NCBI RefSeq assembly: GCF_000423185.1
Contig: NZ_AUHM01000001.1
Coordinates: 186,001-250,000 of the forward strand
DNA: 64,000 nucleotides
Direction of reading: 5' to 3'
Origin: Inquilinus limosus DSM 16000
GTDB lineage: Bacteria; Pseudomonadota; Alphaproteobacteria; DSM-16000; Inquilinaceae
How positions within the stretch are numbered: position 1 is the first letter of the stretch; every line of letters begins with the position of its first letter. The translations under genes were made by a program, and so were the position numbers. Below, one piece after another: positions 9,336 to 17,435 of the stretch. The notes below the pieces were generated by a model. That model was not told the origin of the DNA. It was given only the letters and a program-made list of their open reading frames with translations, and did no database searches.

Positions 9336-10232
9336 CTATGCCATCGCCTCCGGCCGCAGCCGGACGACGCCGCGCAGCACCTCTCCAGGCTGCAGCACCG
9401 CCATGCCGGTGTCGGTCCGGCCGGCCTCTGCCAGGTTGAAGGCGTCGGTCGCGTTGCTGACCGGCTCGACGCAGACATAGGGGTCGTCCGGGGAGTAGCA
9501 GACCAGGAAGTCGAAGGGCGGGTCGGCCTCCACCAGCAGCCGGGCGCGATGTTCCGGCCAGTCGATCACCGCCCTTCGGTCCCAGCCGGTGAAGACATTG
9601 TCCATCCGCACCGCGTCCGGCCGGACTCCGCGCCGGAAGTCCTTCTCCGCCGGCGGTTCGACCAGTTCCAGCGGCATCACCTCGGCGTCGTTCAGCCACA
9701 TCCGCTCGATCCCGGCCCTGATGGTCGTCTCCGGCGTGCGCGGGAAGTAGAAATGCTGGCCCAGCCCCGCCGGCATTGGCTCGTCGCCGGTGTTCTCGAT
9801 GGAGAGCACGACATCGAAGCCGGCCGGGGTCAGCTCGAACTCCTGCCGCGCCCGGTACGGGAACGGCCAAGCATCGGCGGCGTAGTCGTCGACCAGCACG
9901 CAGCGCGTCGCCGACCGCTCCAGCACCGTCCACGGCCGCTGCCAGCCATGGCCGTGCAGCTGGTGCCGCTCGCGCGTGTTCAGCGGCAGCACGACCTCGC
10001 GCCCGCGGAAGCGGAAGCGGCCCTCGCGGATCCGGTTCGAGAAGGGGGTCAGCGGGAAGTTGGCGAGGCCGAGCGGGTCGCTCGCCGCCAGCGCCGCGGC
10101 GCCGGCCGGCCGCAGCCAGTCGCGCCGGTCCGTGCCGCTGCCGGTCCAGTACCCGGCGATGCCGCCGCCGATCGCCGGCACGATATCGGCCCCGCTGTCC
10201 CCCGCCCGCAGTTGCACCGTCTCGACCGTCAT
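9336..10232 (-). CDS. Aldose 1-epimerase family protein
   Basis: A 298-residue galactose mutarotase-fold protein. NPLTPFSNRI-type sequence is seen as FPLTPFSNRIREGRF, the first catalytic-type His in HQLHGHGWQRPW, and the second His region in GLGQHFYFPRTPET. The C-terminal CVEPVSNATDAFN provides the usual acidic residue. The start at 10232 follows GGAGGA in minus-strand RNA; the longer form from 10277 lacks this. It lies divergent from the GntR regulator and sugar-acid genes, so it probably interconverts anomers of the sugar used by that cluster. Confidence 0.82.
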   Translation of the reverse strand: MTVETVQLRAGDSGADIVPAIGGGIAGYWTGSGTDRRDWLRPAGAAALAASDPLGLANFPLTPFSNRIREGRFRFRGREVVLPLNTRERHQLHGHGWQRPWTVLERSATRCVLVDDYAADAWPFPYRARQEFELTPAGFDVVLSIENTGDEPMPAGLGQHFYFPRTPETTIRAGIERMWLNDAEVMPLELVEPPAEKDFRRGVRPDAVRMDNVFTGWDRRAVIDWPEHRARLLVEADPPFDFLVCYSPDDPYVCVEPVSNATDAFNLAEAGRTDTGMAVLQPGEVLRGVVRLRPEAMA

Positions 10233-10280
10233 TCCATCCTCCCGTTCCGGCTGCGCCCTTTCAGCAATGTTCGGCAATGC

Positions 10281-10328
10281 TTGACGCCGATCCGCCGAGG
10301 GCTCAATACTCCATTTGTATGATGAATA
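10281..10328 (+). promoter_or_regulatory. Candidate promoter and operator for the GntR-led cluster
   Basis: TTGACG at 10281-10286 resembles a -35 box, with a weak -10 region (TCAATA) at 10303-10308. Just downstream CATTTGTATGATGAATAG (10312-10329) is AT-rich in otherwise very GC-rich DNA and has ATT/AAT ends, as GntR/FCD operators often do. The rest of the 10233-10561 gap shows no gene. Confidence 0.35.
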
Positions 10329-10561
10329 GTAAAGAGCGCGGTCGGCAAGCCAGATCGCGCCGCTGGGGAAAGGCCGTGGTCGAGAAGAGCGGTGAGACTG
10401 TCGTTCGCGCGGACGGCAAACGGATGGGCCGTGGCAATGGCCCCGACCTGCGCATCGGCCGGAACCACATCGACGGACCGACGGAACATGGCGGAGCCGG
10501 GGCGCTGCGGCGTCCGTGCGGCTTCGGCCGCGTCTGACCGGCAGCAGGAAAGGGGGAACAG

Positions 10562-11443
10562 ATGTCCGACCCGGACAACCTCGTCGGGAAAGGATCGGTC
10601 GCGATGGCCGCGATGTCCGCCCATCCCGACACGGCGGCCGCGGTTCCGCCGCGCGCGGCGCAGCGGCGCAAGGAGCAGGAGCGGCGGTCCGCCGCCCGCG
10701 CCGGCGCCGCCGAACAGCCGCACGGCAGCAAGACCTTCTCCCGCCGGTCGCTGCACGGCCAGATCGCCTATGACATCGGCGTCCGGATCGTGCGCGGCGA
10801 CATCCCGCCCGGCACCGTGCTGCCGAACGAATCCGACCTGTCGACCCAGTTCTCGGTCAGCCGCACCGCGCTGCGCGAGGCGATCAAGGTGCTGGCCGCC
10901 AAGGGGCTGGTCGAATCCCGGCCCAAGACCGGCACGCGGGTGCGGCCGCGCGGCGAATGGAACATGCTGGACCCGGACCTGCTGGCCTGGCAGTTCGCGA
11001 CCCAGCCGATGGAGCGCCTGGCCAAGGATCTGTTCGAGATCCGCCAGATCATCGAGCCGGCGGCGGCCGCGATGGCGGCGGAGCGCGGCGACGACGGCCA
11101 GCGCGAGGCGATCAGCCGCGCCTTCGCCGACATGGAGGCGGCGCCGGACGGCGACGCCTCGGTCGAGCCCGACCTGCGCTTCCACCAGTCGATCCTGGCC
11201 GCGTCGAACAACGAGTTCCTGCAGCCGCTCGGCGCCCTGATCGAAACCGCCATGGCGTCGAGCTTCCGCATCACCAACAACGCGCCCGGGGCGTTGCAGG
11301 TGTCGCTGCCCCTTCACCGCGCGGTGCGCGACGCCATCCTGGCACGGGAGCCGGAGACGGCGCGCAAGGCGATGCGGGTCCTGCTCGAGGACGCGGCGCA
11401 GGACATGCGCCGCGCCCTGCCGCACATCGAACCGAATTCCTGA
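10562..11443 (+). CDS. GntR-family (FadR/FCD type) transcriptional regulator
   Basis: A 293-residue regulator with a low-complexity N-terminal extension (about 55 residues). A winged helix-turn-helix follows (GDIPPGTVLPNESDLSTQFSV, SRTALREAIKVLAAKGLVES), then an all-helical FCD ligand domain with DLFEIRQIIEP, DLRFHQSILAASNNEF and LPLHRAVRDAIL carrying the metal-type Asp and His residues. GGAAAGGGGGA precedes the ATG. It is 31 bp before the dehydratase gene and probably represses this cluster until a sugar acid binds. Confidence 0.88.
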   Translation: MSDPDNLVGKGSVAMAAMSAHPDTAAAVPPRAAQRRKEQERRSAARAGAAEQPHGSKTFSRRSLHGQIAYDIGVRIVRGDIPPGTVLPNESDLSTQFSVSRTALREAIKVLAAKGLVESRPKTGTRVRPRGEWNMLDPDLLAWQFATQPMERLAKDLFEIRQIIEPAAAAMAAERGDDGQREAISRAFADMEAAPDGDASVEPDLRFHQSILAASNNEFLQPLGALIETAMASSFRITNNAPGALQVSLPLHRAVRDAILAREPETARKAMRVLLEDAAQDMRRALPHIEPNS

Positions 11444-11474
11444 TCACACAGCCTAGCCAACAAGGACCATCGTG

Positions 11475-13223
11475 ATGGCTGACGACGCCGGCAGCGCCGA
11501 CAAGAAGAAACGTTACCGTTCCTCCGCCTGGTTCGGCCCGCATGACAAGGACGGTTTCCTGCATCGCAGCTGGATGCGCAACCAGGGCCTGCCGGACCAT
11601 CTGTTCGACGGCCGGCCGGTGATCGGCATCTGCCAGACCTTCTCCGAGCTGACGCCCTGCAACGCCCATTTCCGCAAGCTGGCCGAGTATGTGAAGCGCG
11701 GCGTCTGGGAGATGGGCGGCTTTCCGGTGGAGTTTCCGGTGTTCTCGACCGGCGAGACCAATCTGCGCCCGACCGCCATGCTGTACCGCAACCTGGCGGC
11801 GATGGACGTCGAGGAGGCGATCCGTGCCAACCCGATCGACGGCGTCGTGCTGCTGACCGGCTGCGACAAGACCACCCCATCGCTGCTGATGGGCGCCGCC
11901 AGCTGCGACATCCCGGCGATCGTCGTCTCCGGCGGCCCGATGCTGAACGGCCGCTACCAGGACCGGACCATCGGCTCCGGCACCGCCGTCTGGCAGTTCG
12001 ACGCCGACGTCAAGGCCGGGGTGATGAGCCTGCAGCAGTTCATGGAGGCCGAGGCCGCGCAGTCCCGCTCCGCCGGGCACTGCATGACCATGGGCACGGC
12101 CAGCACCATGAACTCGATGGCCGAGGCGCTGGGCATGAGCCTGACCGGCTGCGCCGCGATCCCGGCGGTCGATTCCCGCCGCTACGTCATCGCCCATATG
12201 ACCGGCCGGCGCATCGTCGAGATGGTGCATGAGGATCTGCGCATCTCGAAGGTCCTGACCCGCGAGAACTTCCTGAACGCGGTGCGCGTCAACGGCGCCA
12301 TCGGCGGGTCGACCAACGCCGTCATCCACCTGCTGGCCCTGGCCGGCCGCGTCGGCGTCGACTTCAAGCTGAAGGACTGGGACGATTACGGCCGCGACGT
12401 GCCGACGCTGGTCGACCTGATGCCGTCCGGCCGCTTCCTGATGGAGGACTTCTACTACGCCGGCGGCATCCCGACGGTGACCCGGGCGCTGGGCGAGAAC
12501 GGCATGCTGTTCAAGGACGCCCCGACCGTTACCGGCAAGACCATGTGGGAGAACGTCCAGAACGCCGCCAACTGGAACCCGGAGGTGATCCGCCCCTGGG
12601 ACAATGCGCTGGTGAAGCAGGGCGGCATCGTCGTGCTGAAGGGCAACCTGGCGCCGGACGGCGCCGTCCTGAAGCCCTCCGCCGCCACGCCGGAGCTGAT
12701 GCAGCACCGCGGCCGCGCCGTGGTGTTCGAGAACATCGAGCACTACAAGGCCCGCGTCGACGACCCGGATCTCGACATCGACGAGACCTGCGTCATGGTG
12801 CTGAAGAACTGCGGCCCGAAGGGCTATCCGGGCATGGCCGAGGTCGGCAACATGGCGCTGCCGCAGAAGGTGCTGAAGAAGGGCGTGCGCGACATGGTCC
12901 GCATCTCCGACGCCCGGATGAGCGGCACGGCCTACGGCACGGTGGTGCTGCACACGGCGCCGGAGGCGGCGGCCGGCGGGCCGCTGGCCCTGGTGCAGGA
13001 CGGCGACATGATCGAGCTGGACGTCGCCGGCCGGCGGCTGCATCTCGACGTGCCCGAGGCCGAGCTGGCGGAGCGCCGCCGCCGCTGGTCGCCGCCGGAG
13101 CCGACGATGAAGGGCGGATACCAGGAGCTGTATGTCCGGCACGTGATGCAGGCCGACAAGGGCGCGGACCTGGACTTCCTGGTCGGCTGCCGCGGCCACG
13201 CCGTGCCGCGCGACAGCCACTGA
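11475..13223 (+). CDS. IlvD/Edd-family sugar-acid dehydratase (L-arabonate dehydratase-like)
   Basis: A 582-residue dehydratase. The three iron-sulfur cysteines are C62 (ELTPCNAHF), C130 (LTGCDKTTP) and C203 (AGHCMTMGTAS), the spacing of the [2Fe-2S] sugar-acid branch rather than amino-acid IlvD. RSSAWFGPHDKDGFLHRSW and GFPVEFPVFSTGETNLRPTA match the L-arabonate/D-fuconate dehydratase group. It should convert an aldonate to its 2-keto-3-deoxy acid. ATG 11475 is preferred over GTG 11472 because AAGGA at 11462-11466 is then well spaced. The exact sugar is not decided by sequence. Confidence 0.85.
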   Translation: MADDAGSADKKKRYRSSAWFGPHDKDGFLHRSWMRNQGLPDHLFDGRPVIGICQTFSELTPCNAHFRKLAEYVKRGVWEMGGFPVEFPVFSTGETNLRPTAMLYRNLAAMDVEEAIRANPIDGVVLLTGCDKTTPSLLMGAASCDIPAIVVSGGPMLNGRYQDRTIGSGTAVWQFDADVKAGVMSLQQFMEAEAAQSRSAGHCMTMGTASTMNSMAEALGMSLTGCAAIPAVDSRRYVIAHMTGRRIVEMVHEDLRISKVLTRENFLNAVRVNGAIGGSTNAVIHLLALAGRVGVDFKLKDWDDYGRDVPTLVDLMPSGRFLMEDFYYAGGIPTVTRALGENGMLFKDAPTVTGKTMWENVQNAANWNPEVIRPWDNALVKQGGIVVLKGNLAPDGAVLKPSAATPELMQHRGRAVVFENIEHYKARVDDPDLDIDETCVMVLKNCGPKGYPGMAEVGNMALPQKVLKKGVRDMVRISDARMSGTAYGTVVLHTAPEAAAGGPLALVQDGDMIELDVAGRRLHLDVPEAELAERRRRWSPPEPTMKGGYQELYVRHVMQADKGADLDFLVGCRGHAVPRDSH

Positions 13224-13278
13224 GCACGATCCGGGCCCGTCCCGGCCGGGGCGGACCCTTTCCTTGCAGACAGGCATC

Positions 13279-14055
13279 ATGACCGAATACGCGATCTATC
13301 CGTCGCTGCGCGACAAACCGGTCTTCGTGACCGGCGGCGGCAGCGGCATCGGCGAAAGCATCGTCGAGCATCTCTGCCGCCAGCAGGCGCGGGTGTTCTT
13401 CGTCGACATCAACGCGGAAGCGTCGACTGCCCTGGTCGACCGGCTGAAGGCCGAGGGGTTGGCGGTGCCGCGGTTCCGGCACTGCGACCTGCGCGACATC
13501 GCCGATTTGCGCGCCGCGGTGGCCGAGGCGCAGCAGGCGATCGGGCCGATCCGCGTCCTGATCAACAACGCGGCACACGACCAGCGCCACGCGCCCGAGA
13601 CGGTCGAGCCCGACTATTGGGACGAGCGCATGGCGGTGAACCTGCGGCACCAGTTCTTCGCCGCCCAGGCGGTGCAGCCGGGGATGCGCGACGCCGGCGG
13701 CGGGTCGATCATCAATTTCGGCTCGGTGTCCTGGCGGTTGCGCCAGGGCGGCATGCCGGCCTACACCGCCGCCAAGGCGGGGGTCGAGGGGCTGACCCGC
13801 GGCCTGGCGCGCGACTGGGGCCCGCAATATATCCGGGTCAACACCGTGATGCCGGGCTGGGTCATCACCCAGCGCCAGAAGGATCTGTGGCTGACGCCGG
13901 AGGCGGATGAGGAGCGCCGGAAGGGGCAGTGCATCCCCGACCAGGTGCTGCCCGTGCATCTGGCGCAGATGACCCTGTGGCTGGCGGCGGACGACAGCGC
14001 CATGTGCACCGGCCAGACTTTCGTTGTGGACGCCGGCTGGGCGTCGGGACTGTGA
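13279..14055 (+). CDS. SDR-family sugar dehydrogenase candidate
   Basis: A 258-residue short-chain dehydrogenase with cofactor motif TGGGSGIG, structural NNAAHD, catalytic Ser in FGSVSW and YTAAK (Tyr/Lys pair). FVDINAE after strand two suggests NAD preference. Placed directly after the dehydratase and before the GguC-type gene, it is a good candidate for oxidising the starting aldose to its lactone; no lactonase is seen nearby. ATG 13279 is used; the TTG-started extension adds only five residues. Confidence 0.8.
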   Translation: MTEYAIYPSLRDKPVFVTGGGSGIGESIVEHLCRQQARVFFVDINAEASTALVDRLKAEGLAVPRFRHCDLRDIADLRAAVAEAQQAIGPIRVLINNAAHDQRHAPETVEPDYWDERMAVNLRHQFFAAQAVQPGMRDAGGGSIINFGSVSWRLRQGGMPAYTAAKAGVEGLTRGLARDWGPQYIRVNTVMPGWVITQRQKDLWLTPEADEERRKGQCIPDQVLPVHLAQMTLWLAADDSAMCTGQTFVVDAGWASGL

Positions 14056-14062
14056 GGCGGAT

Positions 14063-15064
14063 ATGAACCTGATCCAACTGCGCACCAAGGCCGGCGAGCG
14101 GCGCGTCGGCATCGTCTCGGGCGGAGACACGCTGAAGCTGCTGTCCGCCTTCGACACCACCTACGACCTGGCCCAGGCGGCGATCGCGGCGCGCAAGACC
14201 ATCGCCGAGCTGGCCGCGGCCGATGACGGCGCCGACACCGACTCCTACGATGCGGTGATCGCCGAGGCGCGGCTGCTGCCGCCGCTGGACCATCCCGATC
14301 CGGCGCATTGCATTGTCACCGGCACCGGCCTCACCCATCTCGGCAGCGCCGACGCCCGCGACCAGATGCACAAAAATCTGGGCGAGGCCGAAAAGCTGAC
14401 CGACAGCATGAAGATGTTCCGCGACGGCATCGCCGGCGGCAAGCCGGAGGGCGGCCGGGACGGCAGCAGGCCGGGCGTGGCGCCGGAGTGGTTCTACAAG
14501 GGCGACGGCTCGATCGTCGTCGCCGGCGAGCAGAAGCTGACGATGCCGGCCTTCGCGCTGGACGGCGGCGAGGAGCCGGAGATCACCGGCTGCTACCTGG
14601 TCGGGCCGGATGGCACGCCCTGGCGGGTCGGCTTCGCCATCGGCAACGAGTTCTCCGACCACATCCTGGAGCGGCAGAACTACCTGCTGCTGGCGCATTC
14701 CAAGCTGCGCCAGTGCTCGGTCGGGCCGGAGCTGCTGGTCGGGCCGCTGCCGGACGACGTGCGCGGCACCAGCCGGATCACCCGCGGCGGCAAGACGATC
14801 TGGGAGAAGCCGTTCCTGAGCGGCGAGGCCAATATGAGCCACTGGATCGCCAACCTCGAGCATCACCACTTCAAATACGGGCTGTTCCGGCGGCCGGGCG
14901 ACGTGCATCTGCACTTCTTCGGCACCGCGACGCTGAGCGTCACCGACGGCATCAAGCCGGAGCCGGGCGACCGCTTCGAGATCGAGGCCGCCGCCTTCGG
15001 CCGGCCCTTGCGCAACCCTCTCGCGCGCGCGGAGGAGGAGACGGTGACGGTCCGGGCGCTGTAG
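14063..15064 (+). CDS. GguC/AraD1-type fumarylacetoacetate-hydrolase-family protein
   Basis: A 333-residue protein beginning MNLIQLRTKAGERRVGIVSG, which resembles the GguC/AraD1 branch of the FAH superfamily. The divalent-metal site is likely formed by acidic residues around EPEITGCYLVG and AIGNEFSDH. Members act on 2-keto-3-deoxy sugar acids, for example dehydrating 2-keto-3-deoxy-L-arabonate. In Agrobacterium gguC lies with chvE-gguAB; here that importer is 24 kb away (38771-42728). It is 7 bp after the SDR gene and probably in the same operon. Confidence 0.75.
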   Translation: MNLIQLRTKAGERRVGIVSGGDTLKLLSAFDTTYDLAQAAIAARKTIAELAAADDGADTDSYDAVIAEARLLPPLDHPDPAHCIVTGTGLTHLGSADARDQMHKNLGEAEKLTDSMKMFRDGIAGGKPEGGRDGSRPGVAPEWFYKGDGSIVVAGEQKLTMPAFALDGGEEPEITGCYLVGPDGTPWRVGFAIGNEFSDHILERQNYLLLAHSKLRQCSVGPELLVGPLPDDVRGTSRITRGGKTIWEKPFLSGEANMSHWIANLEHHHFKYGLFRRPGDVHLHFFGTATLSVTDGIKPEPGDRFEIEAAAFGRPLRNPLARAEEETVTVRAL

Positions 15065-15096
15065 GCTCGGGCAGGGCACAGGGGCCCGTCCTTCCT

Positions 15097-15172
15097 GTCA
15101 TGCCCGGGCTTGACCCGGGCATCCAGAAACTGTCGACATCCTCTGGATCGCCGGGTCAAGCCCGGCGATGAC
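15097..15172. repeat. Dispersed palindromic repeat, family B, copy 2
   Basis: GTCATGCCCGGGCTTGACCC on the left and GGGTCAAGCCCGGCGATGAC on the right frame a centre with CTCTGGAT, as in copy 1 (369-444). It interrupts the sugar cluster between the GguC-type gene and the next SDR, so it would be transcribed as a strong hairpin within the operon and might affect expression of the downstream genes. Confidence 0.85.
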
Positions 15173-15217
15173 AATGAGAGAAGAGCGAAGACGCAGGCGG
15201 AACACGGGGAAACGCGG

Positions 15218-15946
15218 ATGAACAGGATCGATCTCGACGGCAAGCTGGCCGTGGTCACCGGCGGGGCGCAGGGCATCGGCCGGGCGGTGGCCGAGCGCTT
15301 CATCGCCTCGGGCGCCCAGGTCGTGCTGTGGGACCGCGACCAGGCCCTGGTCGAGGAGACGGCGAAGGCGATCGGCGCCAAGGGCGTCGCCATCGACGTC
15401 ACCGACGCCGCAGCGGTTGCCGCCGCGGTGGAGGCGCAGGGCCGGATCGACATCCTGGTCAACAATGCCGGCATCGCCGGGCCCTCGGTGAAGACCTGGG
15501 ACTATCCGATCGACACCTGGCGCCAGGTGATCGAGCTGGACCTGAACGCCGTCTACTACTGCTGCCGGGCGGTGGTGCCGGGCATGATCGCCCGCAACTA
15601 CGGCCGCATCGTCAACGTCGCCTCGATCGCCGGCAAGGAGGGCAATCCCAACGCCAGCGCCTATTCCGCCGCCAAGTCGGGCGTCATTGCCCTGACCAAG
15701 TCGCTGGGCAAGGAGCTGGCGGGGTACGACATCGCGGTCAACTGCATCACCCCGGCCACCGCCAAGACCCGGATCCTGGAGCAGGTGAGCCAGGAGCATA
15801 TCGACTACATGCTGTCGCGCATCCCGCGCGGCCGGTTCCTGAAGGTCGAGGAGGCGGCGTCGATGGTGGCCTGGCTGTGCTCGGCCGAGAACAGCTTCAC
15901 CACCGGCTCGACCTTCGACCTGTCGGGCGGCCGCGCCACCTACTGA
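15218..15946 (+). CDS. SDR-family oxidoreductase, 2-keto-3-deoxy-sugar-acid dehydrogenase candidate
   Basis: A 242-residue short-chain dehydrogenase with TGGAQGIG, NNAGIAG, Ser in VNVASIAG and the YSAAKSG Tyr/Lys pair. The C-terminus ENSFTTGSTFDLSGGRATY is one I recall from 2-keto-3-deoxy-L-fuconate dehydrogenases, so it may oxidise a keto-deoxy acid in a branch parallel to GguC. This is family memory, not a search result. It starts after a repeat and is followed at 8 bp by the phosphotransferase-like gene, with which it is probably co-transcribed. Confidence 0.75.
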   Translation: MNRIDLDGKLAVVTGGAQGIGRAVAERFIASGAQVVLWDRDQALVEETAKAIGAKGVAIDVTDAAAVAAAVEAQGRIDILVNNAGIAGPSVKTWDYPIDTWRQVIELDLNAVYYCCRAVVPGMIARNYGRIVNVASIAGKEGNPNASAYSAAKSGVIALTKSLGKELAGYDIAVNCITPATAKTRILEQVSQEHIDYMLSRIPRGRFLKVEEAASMVAWLCSAENSFTTGSTFDLSGGRATY

Positions 15947-15953
15947 GCCGGCG

Positions 15954-16952
15954 ATGGCCGACCCGGAGCTGCTTGCGGCGCTGCGTCGGATGGGGCTGGC
16001 CGGGCCGGACGAAACGCCGCGCTTCACCGCGCTGACCGGCGGCGTCTCCTCCGACATCTTCCGGGTCGATCTCGCCTCCGGCCCGATTTGCATCAAACGC
16101 GCCCTGGCGAAGCTGCGGGTGGCCGCCGACTGGCGGGCGCCGGTGGCGCGCAACCTCTATGAGGCGCGGTGGATGCGGGTCGCCGCCGGGATCGTGCCGT
16201 CGGCGGTGCCGCGGCTGCTGGGCCAGGACGAAGCGGCCGGGGCGCTGGCCATGGCCTATCTGGCGCCGGAGGACCATCCGGTGTGGAAGGCCGAGCTGCG
16301 CGACGGCCGCGCCGATCCGGCCTTCGCCGCCGAGGTCGGGCGACGCCTCGCCGCCATCCATGCCGCCACGGCGGCAGCCCCGGCCCTGGTGGCCGAGTTC
16401 CCGACCGACGCCATCTTCTACGACATCCGGCTGGAGCCCTATCTGGTGGCGACCGCCGCGGCGCATCCGGACTGCGCCGCGGCGCTGCACGCGCTGGTCG
16501 AGACCACGCGGACGACGAAGCGGGCGCTGGTGCATGGCGATGTCAGCCCGAAAAACATCCTGGTGGGGCCGAAAGGGCCGGTGTTCCTCGACGCCGAATG
16601 CGCCTGGTGGGGCGACCCGGCCTTCGACCTGGCCTTCTGCCTGAACCACCTGCTGCTGAAATGCCTGTGGCGGCCGGAGTCAGCGTCGGCGTTCCTGGGG
16701 TGCTTTGATGCGATGGCAACCGTCTATCTCGCCGGCGCGGATTGGGAGCCGGCCGACGCCTTCGAGATCCGCGCCGCCCGCCTGCTGCCCGGCCTGTTCC
16801 TGGCCCGGGTCGACGGCAAGTCGCCGGTCGAATACCTGACCGATGCGGCGCAGAAGGACCGGGTGCGGCGCGTCGCCCGGGTGCTGCTGCTGGATCCGCC
16901 GAGCCGGCTGGCGGAGATCCGGGAGGCCTGGGCAAAGGAGTTGGAGCCCTAG
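15954..16952 (+). CDS. Aminoglycoside phosphotransferase (APH)-fold kinase
   Basis: A 332-residue protein with the APH/choline kinase fold. ALTGGVSSDIFRVDL is the nucleotide loop, CIKRAL holds the ATP-contacting Lys, LVHGDVSPKNILV is the catalytic loop (HGDxxxxN) and LDAECAWWGDPAFDLA is the metal-binding DFG-like segment. Aminoglycoside resistance is unlikely given its place in a sugar catabolic cluster. A small-molecule kinase role is more plausible, but the substrate is unknown. It is the last gene of the cluster. Confidence 0.75.
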   Translation: MADPELLAALRRMGLAGPDETPRFTALTGGVSSDIFRVDLASGPICIKRALAKLRVAADWRAPVARNLYEARWMRVAAGIVPSAVPRLLGQDEAAGALAMAYLAPEDHPVWKAELRDGRADPAFAAEVGRRLAAIHAATAAAPALVAEFPTDAIFYDIRLEPYLVATAAAHPDCAAALHALVETTRTTKRALVHGDVSPKNILVGPKGPVFLDAECAWWGDPAFDLAFCLNHLLLKCLWRPESASAFLGCFDAMATVYLAGADWEPADAFEIRAARLLPGLFLARVDGKSPVEYLTDAAQKDRVRRVARVLLLDPPSRLAEIREAWAKELEP

Positions 16953-16989
16953 CGGTGCCTTGCGAGACGCGATGAGCCTGAACATCTAT

Positions 16990-17008
16990 GTGACCAGCAT
17001 ATGGTCAC
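16990..17008. promoter_or_regulatory. Inverted repeat, candidate antitoxin operator
   Basis: GTGACCA at 16990-16996 and TGGTCAC at 17002-17008 form perfect 7-bp arms around GCATA. It ends 2 bp before the GAGGAGG ribosome binding site of the Phd-type gene. This is the position and form expected for an autoregulatory operator. Confidence 0.6.
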
Positions 17009-17023
17009 GAGAGGAGGCTTATG

Positions 17024-17266
17024 ATGAAGACGCTCCGTCTCCGCGACGCCCAGGCCCGCCTCTCCGCCATCGTGGAGGCGGCGGAGAACGGCGAAGCGAC
17101 GATCATCACCAGGGACGGCCGGCCTGCCGCCATGGTCGTGCCGATCGAGGACGGCCGGCGCCTCTATGACGACGACAGGCCGAGCCTGGCGGACTATCTG
17201 CTCGACTTTCCAGGCCCGCTGGAGGTGAGCCGGGATCAGATACCCCTGCGCGCGGCCGATCTGTGA
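17024..17266 (+). CDS. Solitary Phd/YefM-type antitoxin
   Basis: An 80-residue Phd/YefM-like protein: MKTLRLRDAQARLSAIVEAA, GEATIITRDGRPAAMVVPIED, then an acidic tail ending QIPLRAADL. GAGGAGG at 17011-17017 is 6 nt before ATG 17024, which is preferred over 17021. No PIN, ParE/RelE or Doc gene follows: the next 169 bp hold no plausible ORF and then the enolase paralogue begins. It is therefore an orphan antitoxin or a small autoregulated repressor. Confidence 0.75.
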   Translation: MKTLRLRDAQARLSAIVEAAENGEATIITRDGRPAAMVVPIEDGRRLYDDDRPSLADYLLDFPGPLEVSRDQIPLRAADL

Positions 17267-17435
17267 CAGGGGGCCATCTTCCTGACATCTCGGCGAATCC
17301 ACCATGGCGCCGGGCCGTCGCTTCCGTTCACCTGGCGCCGACGACGCGTGGTCTGCGCCATTTCAAGCCGCTCCGGCGTGCCAACGGCCGATCCCTTCGC
17401 ACGCATCTCGCCCAATCAGTGGAAGGCGACCGACC

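Noticed and set aside
15954-16952. Aminoglycoside resistance gene
   Set aside because: Only the general APH fold motifs are visible. Position at the end of a sugar catabolic operon favours a metabolic small-molecule kinase.
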